The notes below the pieces were generated by a model, which worked only from the letters and a program-made list of their open reading frames with translations, had not been told where the DNA came from and made no database searches. Both the position numbers and the translations under genes were made by a program. From Puffinus mauretanicus (taxonomy: Eukaryota; Chordata; Aves; Procellariiformes; Procellariidae), in assembly GCA_023333565.1 (NCBI GenBank), contig JAJKFH010003504.1:3372005-3436004 (forward strand): 64,000 nucleotides of DNA, read 5' to 3'. This document shows positions 12,601-22,970 of this stretch, one piece after another. How positions within the stretch are numbered: the stretch's first letter is position 1; the number at the start of each line of letters is the position of its first letter.

Positions 12601-13446
12601 GCTTTAAGAAGTAAGGGCAAGTTCTTGGTGAATGTATGCAAGATATAGCCTCAAATCCTGATAACCACTGTTCCAAAGACAGATGACATGAGTTTGTGGC
12701 TTCCAGATTGTGTATAGGAGATCAAGAAGAGAAGTATTTATAAATGTTTTAACTTGAGAGAAAGTGTGTACATTACAAGGTCAGCAAAAGAAATTTGCAG
12801 TCAAAAATTGAAGAAATATTTCTCTATTTGCGGGTACTTCTTATAAAAATTCTGTGTCAGGTGTGAAGGGGAAAAGAATTCTAAAACAGAAAGCAGATTT
12901 GTAAAATCATTTCCTTACTGGTAATACATCTTAGCTTTAGCCAAAAGAAAAAAATATACGTTCAGACATTTTGGTAATCAGAGATACCTGAAATTTAATA
13001 AGACTTTAAATAACAATGATGCATGAAAATATTGATTTTTGCTTTTGTATGAAACTGTTCAGCTAGTATTTCCATCTGTTCTGTCATGACGGAGACCAAA
13101 GGGCAGACCTTAGTGATGAAAAATTCATCATGTAAAGTTAAGCAGAAGCCAATTTTCGTCATCTGAGTGCTTGCAGGAAAAGATTAGGATGCACACAATG
13201 GGGGAGGAAGCGCACATGGCCTGTCTTTGCCCTTGGCCTTAGTGGATACATACAAAATTCTGTCTGGAACTGAGGAAATACTTATTTCAACCTTTTTAAA
13301 TGAAAACAGTCCTTGGATGAACTTTCTACCATGGGTGGAAAGAGTTAATCATAAATTAGAATGCTGTAATAGCATACATATCCAGAAAAAAGCTGATACT
13401 AACTTCATCCTGTACCAGTCCTTTATCTCTGCAGCCTTTGTCCAGC

Positions 13447-13461
13447 AAAAAAAAAAAAAAA
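13447..13461. repeat. Poly-A run
   Basis: A run of 15 A is followed by a short A-rich stretch. No source element with 3' UTR features is visible upstream, so it is a simple homopolymer rather than a retrotransposed tail. Confidence 0.8.
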
Positions 13462-13499
13462 GAAAAAAGGATTGAATGTAAATTTTTTTGTGAACAATT

Positions 13500-16400
13500 G
13501 CTGCATATCACATAATACTCTGAAATAAAACTGTTATCAGAACAATCATTCACAGAGCAGGAACAATGCCGAAAATTCAGAAAGTTTATCAACACTGCAG
13601 CCCTTCAGCCCTGCATGAAACATCAGCATAAGCCTAGTAGTATAATAATAGTGCACATGGCCTCGTATACAATATACCAAACCTTTATTGTACAAACAGT
13701 TAATATATTACGGACATTGTAATATGATTATTATAAAAAAGTTCTGATCTGCATACGTTGAAATGGTTGAAGAAATGGAAATGCCTTGCTCTATAATTCA
13801 TTGTTGTTTAAACTGATCAGGGATCAGGTGTCTGCTGAGACTTTTGTAACCTTTTTTAAAGCTTTGATCTAAAACACATGATCATCTTTCCTCAGAGCAT
13901 AAGAAGTGCAAAGAGCAACAAGAATTTTTACAGCACTTCTGAAAAATGCCAAAGGCACGCACACACTTTTAATAATATATCACCTGATTTTTTCACTGTG
14001 GTGCACAAAATTTCTCTAGCAGAACTCTTAGGGGGAAGATGACTTACTCGCAGTTTCAAAACAAGTTCTCTTTAAGCAGCCTTTCAAACAGAAAAGTGCA
14101 GAAATAAATCAATAAAAAATGTTGTAAATCATCATCCTGTACAGGAACAGATGACTGAAGCTCCAAGCAAACAGGTTTCCAAAGGTTCAGTGTTCAGTGC
14201 ACACTGCTTTGACTGCAGAGAGAGGATTTTTCATGTCAGTCTAAAACATCGTATATCGTATCAAATTCCAAATGATGGAAAATGAGACATTGGGAACTAT
14301 TTCCCTCTTTATTCCCTAGGTAATATAAAAATCCCTCAACCAGACTGCTGGTCCCTTTATAAATACAGTGGTCCAGATGGGAACTTGGCAAAGCCAGCTA
14401 TCCCTGACAGATATTGCCTATTTCCTTTATAAAATATACTTTAAAAATATTTCTCTAATTTTTTTTTCTTGAGGCAGAGCAGAAAATCCTGCATTATACA
14501 AAGTTATATTTTTAGAAAGTAAACAAAAAGAAGAAAAAAAAAGAAGAAAATATGACTGTGAGGTTTTATTCATTAAAAAACTTTGACCCTGTAAATGCAT
14601 GTTCTAACCCTGTGGGTCAAGGGTTCAAATTCCCTGTAATGACAGAGATGGTAGTCATTACATTTGCAAAGGATTAGTCATTACATTTGTTGGTTTTGCT
14701 TAACACATAACAATTAGAACTTCACGCTCAACAGTTTTTCTCTATTTAACCACTTTTCATAGTATCCATTCAAAATAATATGTACTGTTGGAACAGAAAA
14801 GAAATATACCACAGAATTGTTCTGTTTTTTATTATTAAGCCTTTTCAGTGAAAGTGGGAAACCAAAGAAAGCTCAATTTTCTTGCCCCAATATTTACTGC
14901 TTTGTGATATTTTTTGCTGGTTTTTGTAGTTACCAGATGCTTACAATACAGACATTTATATTCCAGTTGTGAGCAGTTTCAATTAACAGAAACAAGAGGG
15001 GAATTAAGCAACTGGTAATGAAAATAGATACTAAGAGGCTGTGAAAAAACACACTCATAAGTTTTCAAATGAAAAGTAAAAACCTCTTCACATCTGGGTC
15101 AAATCCGGGTCCATTCAACGGTGATTGAGAGTTATTGCAGTCTCACAGCTGCTCCCTGGTCTGTGGGAAATGAACTGACTCTTATGGATGTGGATCCCAT
15201 CCACAAAAATGTCATTCTTTGGTCTGGAAATGTTCTGAAAATTCACTTACTGCTAACCCGGGTCATCAAATATTGCAAACAGTATCTGATGCCCCTTGAA
15301 ATTTTAGCAGCTGGGGAAAAGCTTTTGAAAATGCCTACAAATTGACTGATGAGGCAGTGTTGTGTAAAGAAATCTCAGAGCAGCAGAGCTTCGGTTCATG
15401 GATTGTATTGTTGTCTGCACAAGAAGGCACTTTGCAATGGACGCCAAACCAGTCTGCAGCAATGTAGGCACAAGCAGTCTTTCCTCAAGTGGTAGCTTTG
15501 CTGAGATTTTAACCGTAGAGGCTTGAATTTATAAGATTTGCATTTTTTTATAAAAGAATTTTTTAAAAGTCAGGTCCAAACTTCATTTCTTTCATCCCAG
15601 ATACAATTTGCAGACAGAAATTATCCCTTTTTTTCCAGGAAAAAAAATCAAATAAACTATTAAACCTCTTTTGCCCACAACGCATATATTTAAATTGCCT
15701 AGCTCTCTAAACCTTGTTGTTGCACAAGGTACTGAATGGTTTTAAACATTCAAGGGAAATCTGATCATGTCTCATTAAGCTGGTCTGTGTGCTTCACCAT
15801 GAAGGAAATAGCAGAAACAACCGCAGAATGCAGCGAGTGGCATCCTGAGCCTCTCTCGTGTGAACAAGACCTGATTAGGCTTAGCTTTTCCTGTCACTCG
15901 TTCGTAGGTAGTCCCTTGCCTGTAAGAGCTAGCAATCCTGACATTTCCAAATCATACTGCGACCAAGGGCAATATCCAGCGAGGCTCTACCAAGCACCTC
16001 CTGCTTCAGTTACAAGTGAAAATCAGCCTCTGCTTCAGCTTGCTGCTGAAGTTGTAATAATCCACACACTGAGGAAAAAGCATGACTGAGATAATTCAGC
16101 ATCATCGCGTCCCTTCTAAATGGAAATGTTGAAATTTAAACTAAAATTCCTACAGATGAAAACTTTGGAAGATTTCATTCAATGGGAAGGTTGAGGGAAA
16201 TCGTCCAAAGTTTTCATTCATGGCCCCAAAGGATTTGAGGCTATTACAATGTGTTTTTTAATAAGATAAAATATGTTGTTTCTACTGTATTATGTGAATT
16301 TATTGATTTAGGTTTCTTATGTATTGTACATGATAGTATTAAATATTTGTAAAAAGAAGGTTTAAATATTCAAAAGAAAGTAATAAATTATGTATTAATA

Positions 16401-19400
16401 CATTTCCCCTATAAAAAACATTACTTAAAATAACACATTCTTACCAGATATTTTCTGTTTTCATGACATTGACTTTCCCTATGAAAAATGTTTCTCTCAA
16501 ATATTTAAAATATTTTTTCATCTATTAACCAGCACTAGAAGCAGAATAGAAGACTGCTTCCTTGAATAAAGGAACAAAGCTAAAATCAAAATTGTCACAC
16601 TAAAATAAACACCGCAGTGGTCATTAACTGAAAACTAACCTGCATGATACAGATTCTGTAAGTCTCTGATCACGTATGCCTGCTGTGGATATGCAGCACT
16701 TAAAAATATAGGGCCTATTCAGTTTTTACATCAAATAGGTCTTTATAGTAGAGCAACCAAGAAAACCATAATAATACAAAAAGGGTTGCTGAACCAATTC
16801 AGGTAAAAGACCCAATAAGAGAAACAGATGAAAGAGCTAGGAGGAACCCACGTCAGAGCCGCGACAGGGATGTACTAAGCAAGATGATAATGCCCTTGCT
16901 TATAATTACATATTCATTGGATATGACACGATTAGGATACTATTTTAGGGATATTTTTGTGAATTTTTATTTATTTCCCACTCTGCATATCAAAGGGTTG
17001 TTTTTCAAATATACATACCTTAAAACTCGTATGAACTAGTGCAGGACTACAACTGTTCACCATGGAGTGAAAAGTCAGTTGTCTATACTACTACCAAGAT
17101 GCTTAATTGAGGGACCAGAGTAGAAAACCCAAGGAACATCAACAGAAGGGGCCAAAACAGTATTGATCAGTTACGTTTTTTTTTTTCTTAAGAATTCAGA
17201 AGAATTATGAATGTACAGTTTCGGACAAGGCTTTTATCTACATAGGGTGTTGTACACAGCATAAATGAACTTGTAAAAAAAAAGTGTATTTTAGCAATTA
17301 TAGTTTGAATTCCTTAACTGTGATATCTAAGTGATAAGCTGTAAACCCATACTTTAAATATTTACCAAACATGTTCGATAAGTTCTACACTTTTTTCTAC
17401 CAAAACCACTGCTGAATTTCAAATACATGCCAAGACCTGTCAAAAAGACAAGAAGAGAAATATTTCTGCTCTATCTCCTAAGAAATAATTTATTCTATTA
17501 CTGCCCCTTAATAAGATGATTTTATTAGATTTTTGGAAGTTATTTCCTGGATGGGAGAGGATTTAAGTTATGAACTGAAATTTTCTATCTAAAGACTGGG
17601 CCAAAAAGCAAAATAATGTTTCTGGTACTTTTACAGGGGTCTTTAAGGCAGTACAGAATAATCATAAGTCACAAATTTGGAGTTAAAAATTTATGCTTGC
17701 ATTTCAGAAGCTTTAGCGCACTGTCCTGAACATGGTACCCATTGACCAAGTAGGTGAATTTTATGAATGGGTGACAGTGGAGGGATCTCTTCCAGATTAA
17801 TGTACATTGGTCTCATGAACAGAAGAGATTTTTGCATACTCTTAAGTAAGAAAAACTTTTCTTTGAGTAAGAAAACTTTGAGTAAGAAAAGTAAGGGTAC
17901 AGCAACGGTAAGAAACGATGACATCTCCTCAGCTCCCTGCCCAGTTTAATTACTCTCCACTAGATTCAAAAGATTGTTACAGTGGATTTACAAACCTTCT
18001 TGATACAAGCTGGAAAGTCCCTCACTACCTTAAAATTATACAGCTCCTAGAAATCTTAGTAAGAGAGGTGTTACGGCACAGAAGCCTAAGGGTACCAACA
18101 TGGCAGCGTTTGTAAGGAGATGTAATAACCTTTATGAGACCTCTACAGCTAGAAAAAGAAAGGACAAATGTTCAGATGCACCAGCCTTTCTTTAAATCTC
18201 TTTCTTGGCTTTCTTGTCTATTTTTTTCCAACTTCATGAAAAGTGCTGCATCCCCTACAAACATTGTCTTGCCTCGCTAGTAGTGTACTTCATAATTCTT
18301 AATTTAAAAGGAAAACCCTGGTTGTCTACAACTAAACAAACCAGTTGTTGTTGCAAGTTTCTCATCAAAGTCCATACATACTCTTATAAATCTCATCCCT
18401 TTATATAAATCTTGATTAGAGTGGAGTGTCTTTAGCATTACAATACAAGCAGCAGTTTGGCCATACAGAGCTGTGACTGTATAACTGCTGCAGATCCCCT
18501 TCAAGACAGCTTACATTGCGTCACATGATTTTAATAAATAATTAGACAGCTTTACCTTATAAAATAGGTTGATTTCTTAACAATATCGCTAGAACATTTT
18601 TCTCAATTGACTTAAGTTTTCAGATAAATTTGAGTCTGTTCAACCTTCATTGAGTTCTTACATTTCCTTGGGTTCCTTAGTCAACATTACAAACATTAAC
18701 TGGTCATTAGCAAACGTTAGATAAAATGTAACTCTGAAGATGAAAACATATGTGTGGAACCTGAAAGAAAACATGTGTTTTCACTACCCTTCTTTCATTT
18801 AGCTTTACTAAGACCTCCAGTCTATCAACAACTTTGAATCTCTTATATTTTAAGACCTGTAAAATCTGGCAGAAATATTTTTGACATATTGCATGTCACC
18901 CTAGAGAGTGCAATATGCAGGAGCTGGAATTTGCTAGGCATGTGAAAAAACAGCATTTGCAAAAACCTCCAGTACTAAAATATTTATGGACTTCCCTCAT
19001 TTAGAATATGAAAAGCATTTCAAAACAGCTTCCTTAGTACTCTGCAGTACTCGGTGTGTTACTGAAATGTGGAAGAAAAAAAATATTAAAAAATTAAAAT
19101 AAAGCTGAAGTGTGAATTGTTGCTCATCCTACAGAGTGTATGAAAAGCCTTGAATAGGTTATTTTTAAGGAACTTTGCTAGAGATCTAAAAATTCTCATG
19201 GAGTTTTTTCCGGGGGGGACACTGCTCTTCAGAGGAGGATGAGTGAGTTATCAGCATATAAGTAGCATTCTTCCCCAGGTGTCTGGTTTAGATATTGATG
19301 AGGGAAGAGTAACAGATTTTGGTAAAAGAAAGAATGATTTGCTCAACTCCACCAAACCGTCATAAACTAGTCAGTGTCCGTACAGAACCACTGAAGAATT

Positions 19401-20550
19401 ACTTTGTCATATGCAGTGGGGGAAAGACTTGAAACATTCACTCTTTCAGCAAAATGGAGTGTATTATTGTTTCATGTATAACTTACTGAACAATATAAAA
19501 GTTTCTAATCAAGCTGTCTTTATTACACAGTCTTTCCTCAGACAGAACTTCTGATCAAGTTCAGAGGCCAGGTTTTGATCAGTCTGAAGGTAGCAGTTTT
19601 GCCTCAAAGGACTAAAGCAGAATGGAAAAAGAACATGAGGGTTTGACATGATCACATTTTTTTCCCTAAAAAAGGAAAAAGTTTTAAAAATCTGGGAAAG
19701 GAAAAATTGAGATATGCTAAGAAACTTCCAGGATGTTCAGCCTTCAGTGGGGTTCTGAAAAGCTCAGGTATTTCTCTGTTTCTTCAACAACTCCGTCCAT
19801 TAATATTGCAGTACAATAGTACAGCAAGTACAATCTGCAGAGCATTTAATCTATTTGCATGTGCTCTACCAAGAAAGATGGAAGGAGACCCAAGCCTTGT
19901 GAAAAGACATCCGGTACTGACTAAGGAATCTTAGTCTACTTTATATGAGAACAATTCTGGACAAGTTCAAGATGAATTGGCTACTGTTACCAAAATTTGT
20001 TTTTCAGTAGTTTCTCTAGGAGCGCTAACCCTAAAATCTCGCTAGCCAGCCAAAAATCGTAAGCAGTTTAGAGAAGACCATTGGTAGAGGGCCCTCTATG
20101 AACCTCTAGCAAGTGTCCTCTGATGTGAAGTGAGATGCAGCCTGATGTCTGCAGAGTTTTAGGGAAACAGTTTTCTTGGTTTCTGTGAGTCCCCAGACTG
20201 CTAACTGCAATGGAGATCTCTAAAATCGACCATGCTTTGCTCTTCCAAAAAGATTCACATCATGCTTCCATCCACAGTGCTGACAACAGAGCCATTTTGA
20301 GGTTACTTTTCCCAGCCTTCGTACCATATGTCTTAGGGACATACTTTCATGAGCTTCAGACTTACTTGCCATCCTCATACGGCAAGCAACTATTTCTTAT
20401 ACAAATATCCATACTGAAACATATATCCTACTCCTGTGTATTTCCACACATAGATATTTGCAAAAGTCCCACATTTCCTGTGGTAATTTGTTCTCAAGTC
20501 TTAGAAGACCTAACGTCCAAACATCTTGAGGTGCTTTTTGCCTTTCTAAA
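13500..20550. other. Long AT-rich gene-free stretch with a possibly constrained block
   Basis: No gene or transposon is recognisable. Open frames reach at most about 120 codons and none reads like a conserved protein. The block near 15.1-16.1 kb is less AT-rich than its surroundings and contains homeodomain-type cores (CTGATTAGGCTTAGC near 15870, CTCATTAAGCTGG near 15770), so a conserved non-coding element is possible. This is inference only. Confidence 0.5.
17841..17896. repeat. Small tandem repeat, 15-bp unit
   Basis: CTTTGAGTAAGAAAA occurs twice back to back (17861-17890), preceded by a related AAGTAAGAAAAA and followed by GTAAGGG. It is a short, local tandem expansion. Confidence 0.75.
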
Positions 20551-20555
20551 GAAAC

Positions 20556-21092
20556 TGTGCTGGGTTTGTCTGGGATGGAGTTAATTTTCTTCATACTAGT
20601 CCATATGGTGCTGTGTTTTAGATTTGTGACCAAAACAGTGTTTATAACACACCATTGTTTTAGCTATTGCTGGACACATCATCAAGTCCTTCTCTGTTTC
20701 TCATTCCACCCCAACCAATGAGTAGCCTGAGGTGGACGAGAAGCTGGGAAGAGACACAGTCAGGACAGTTGACCCCAACTGACCAAAGGGATATTCCATG
20801 CCATACAATTTCATGCTCAGCAATAAAACTAGGAGGGGATTTTTTCCAAATAGACATTGGTCGTAGACTGGCTGGGCATCAGTCGGCTGGTGGGAAGTGG
20901 TGAGTGATTGCCTTTGCATCACTTGTTTGTGTCATCCCCCCCTATTTTTTTTCCTTCACATATTAAACTGTATTTATCTTGACACATGAACTTTACTCAC
21001 TTTTGCCCTTCTTATTCTCTCCCCAGCCCTGCTAGGTGGGGAGTGAGCAACAGAGTGGGGGCTTAGCTGGTGGCCATGGTCAACCCACCACA
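20556..21092 (+). mobile_element. Avian ERVL-type solo LTR (type 1, older copy)
   Basis: The element starts TGTGCTGGGTTTGTCTGG and ends CAACCCACCACA. It is flanked by a perfect 5-bp target duplication, GAAAC, at 20551-20555 and 21093-21097. A length of 537 bp, TG...CA ends and 5-bp duplications fit an ERVL-like LTR. The start, with GGGATGGAGTTAATTTTCTT, is the wording of a very common avian solo LTR. No internal gag-pol sequence or second LTR is present, so it is a solo LTR left by recombination. A weak poly(A) signal ATTAAA lies at 20962-20967. Compared with the related copy at 56778 it has lost the CRE and TATA motifs and most CpGs, so it looks older. Confidence 0.92.
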
Positions 21093-21638
21093 GAAACAAA
21101 ATTTTTCCTGTCCTTCCAGTAGGGTGACTATATATCATTCCTGATTAAAAGAATCTGGTTTTCTTCTTTTAACTTAAAACAACTGTTTTGGAAACAACAA
21201 CAAAGCAGATGAGGGCTGAGATGTCAAATTTTTTCATCCATAATAAAAAAAAATCCCCAAAAAACTCATAATTGTGGGTTTTCTACAGGCAGCTTCCCTA
21301 ATTGTAAATATTAATACTGACTATGATACCAGCAGCATCAAAAGAAATATGACACACATATGAATAGTAAAGCAGATAATTCCATGGTGGATGAGGAAAA
21401 AATTTGCAGCAATTCTTTTTCACAAAAAGGTGTTCATAGTAGTTTGCCCGCTGTTTTCGGTGCATAAAAGTGCTTCACTCTGTACTTAGTATTAATCCTG
21501 AACTCACGAGGAATAAATTAGTTTAAGGGATTGGGCAGTATGTATCTTCTGTCTCTTGAAAATCCTCTCTGCGTACACCTGAGCTGTCTGTATAATTTTA
21601 AATACTATTTTTCCTTTATTAGCTCCCCAGCACTGAAA

Positions 21639-21720
21639 GTTATAAAGGTTATAAAGGTTATAAAATTGGTTGTTGGTTTTGGTTTTTGGTTTTTGGTTTT
21701 TTGTTTTTTTTTTTTTTTTT
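21639..21720. repeat. (TTATAAAGG)n followed by GGTTTT-rich and poly-T tract
   Basis: About three copies of the 9-mer TTATAAAGG are followed by a run of GGTTTT/GGTTTTTT units with five or more GG pairs, then about 18 consecutive T. The G-pair spacing would permit a two-tetrad quadruplex on the plus strand. The low-complexity frame here is not a gene. Confidence 0.8.
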
Positions 21721-22342
21721 AATAGCTGTTTATTCAACTTTGATTGCTATATAAGAATATTTAATTGGACACAAAACAAAAATTACCATCTGGTACTAGT
21801 GAAAGTAAGTATATATATAAAGCAAGGGTAGGGCAGACCTTTCCTGCTAATAAATATGTTTCAGAAATATCACTGGGTTTACATTCACTCAGAAACAGAT
21901 GAAGTGCATTTTCTCTCTTGCTATGTATATAACTCCTGATAAAGAAATGCTGGACAGCCTTGTGATTATTAATTTTTCTTCAACATCTTTTTAGTCTTTT
22001 TAGTCTTTGCTAACATTGAGTCTTACAAACACCCAAGCTTAGTCACTGCATTTGCTGTTAATGTGAACATGCAAATACATGATCAGAACCTTCATTTAAG
22101 CATGCATACAGAGCACAGGCTTATCCACAAAGAGTAATAACATAAATATATTGAGTAGGAAGAGATTTACCTATTCAAACAGGTGTGCAACTTTTACCTT
22201 GCCTGAATATCTGTTAGAACTAGCAAATGCACATGAAAACCAGGCATGCAGGCAGTGTGCACTTTGTTTGCATATGCAAAATCTGTGGCACATTTAGAGG
22301 TAACTTTAATGGGTTATATACCATGAAGAAATGGAGGACATT

Positions 22343-22449
22343 ATAGATAGACACATATGTATTCATACATGTATGTACAAACATATGTATATGTATGTAT
22401 ACATAAATAGATATCATGTATGTATATGTATATGTGTGTATATATATAA
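22343..22449. repeat. Imperfect (TATG/TACA)n microsatellite
   Basis: An alternating purine-pyrimidine tract of ATGT, ATAC and TATA motifs ends in GTGTGTATATATATA. It explains the Tyr/His/Ile-rich short frames on both strands. Confidence 0.85.
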
Positions 22450-22927
22450 GGCATCAACTCTTGTTCTATTTTCCTCCTTATTAGCTGGAATGAAAAATAA
22501 AGTTGAAAATACTGTCTCTGTTGATGGGGTTGTTTGTTTTTTTTTCTTTTTAGGGAACAGTTCTTGTAGCTTATACAATGCAATATTTTTCTCTCTTTGA
22601 CTTGAATTTGCTTCAATAAGTCATATTTTTAAGAGGAATTGTAAAGAAGAAAATTACCCTCTCATTCTGTTAATTAAATATCAGACAAGGATCTTCTTCC
22701 CTAGTGTCAGAGATCCACAGTACAGAGGCACCATCTGAAAAGTCACTGGAGGCTGCTTTTATAGACTTTGGGCAGAGACAGGGTTCAGCAAAGTTGTCTA
22801 TTTTAAACTGAGAAGAAATTTGGCTTAATATTATGTTTGTCTCTACAAGCAGCACTTAGACAAGTAGCTTGTCTAATGCAAGGACTGTAGCCTTCCGTAT
22901 TTGCCTATTACTATCTCACAGTTTTCC

Positions 22928-22970
22928 TCTGGAAGAGAAATTGGTCTGAATTGGTCTGGAAGAGAAATTG
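22928..22970. repeat. 16-bp direct repeat
   Basis: TCTGGAAGAGAAATTG occurs at 22928-22943 and again exactly at 22955-22970, a 27-bp offset. It is a small local duplication. Confidence 0.8.

Larger units (their letters stand above)
4640..13480. repeat. Candidate ancient tandem array, diverged ~0.65-1.0 kb units
   Basis: A fixed series of landmarks recurs in the same order and orientation across this region. In order they are: (1) ATTCAGCTTTATT-like, (2) AATGAACTTCTGCCT-like, (3) a CACCTG or CTTGTGTTT block, (4) CCAAGAAAGATACTGACAA-like, (5) about 130 bp later, in some units, CTATCCAGATTTTTCAAAAG-like. Landmark 4 starts near 4785, 5761, 6600, 9565, 10217, 10901, 11601 and 12559. Spacings are about 980, 840, [2970 with a 577-bp CR1 inside], 650, 685, 700 and 960 bp. 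Identity between units is modest by eye, so this is an old array. It has no intact reading frame and no tail or terminal repeats of a known transposon class. Alternatives are a decayed multi-copy transposon or decayed repeated exons. A further half-unit may lie near 13312-13340. The limits given are approximate. Confidence 0.5.

Noticed and set aside
14580..14640. A tRNA-like T-arm, GGGTTCAAAT with a 7-base loop, near 14621
   Set aside because: The stem has a mismatch and there is no A-box, anticodon arm or acceptor stem upstream. Also, no SINE body or tail is visible.
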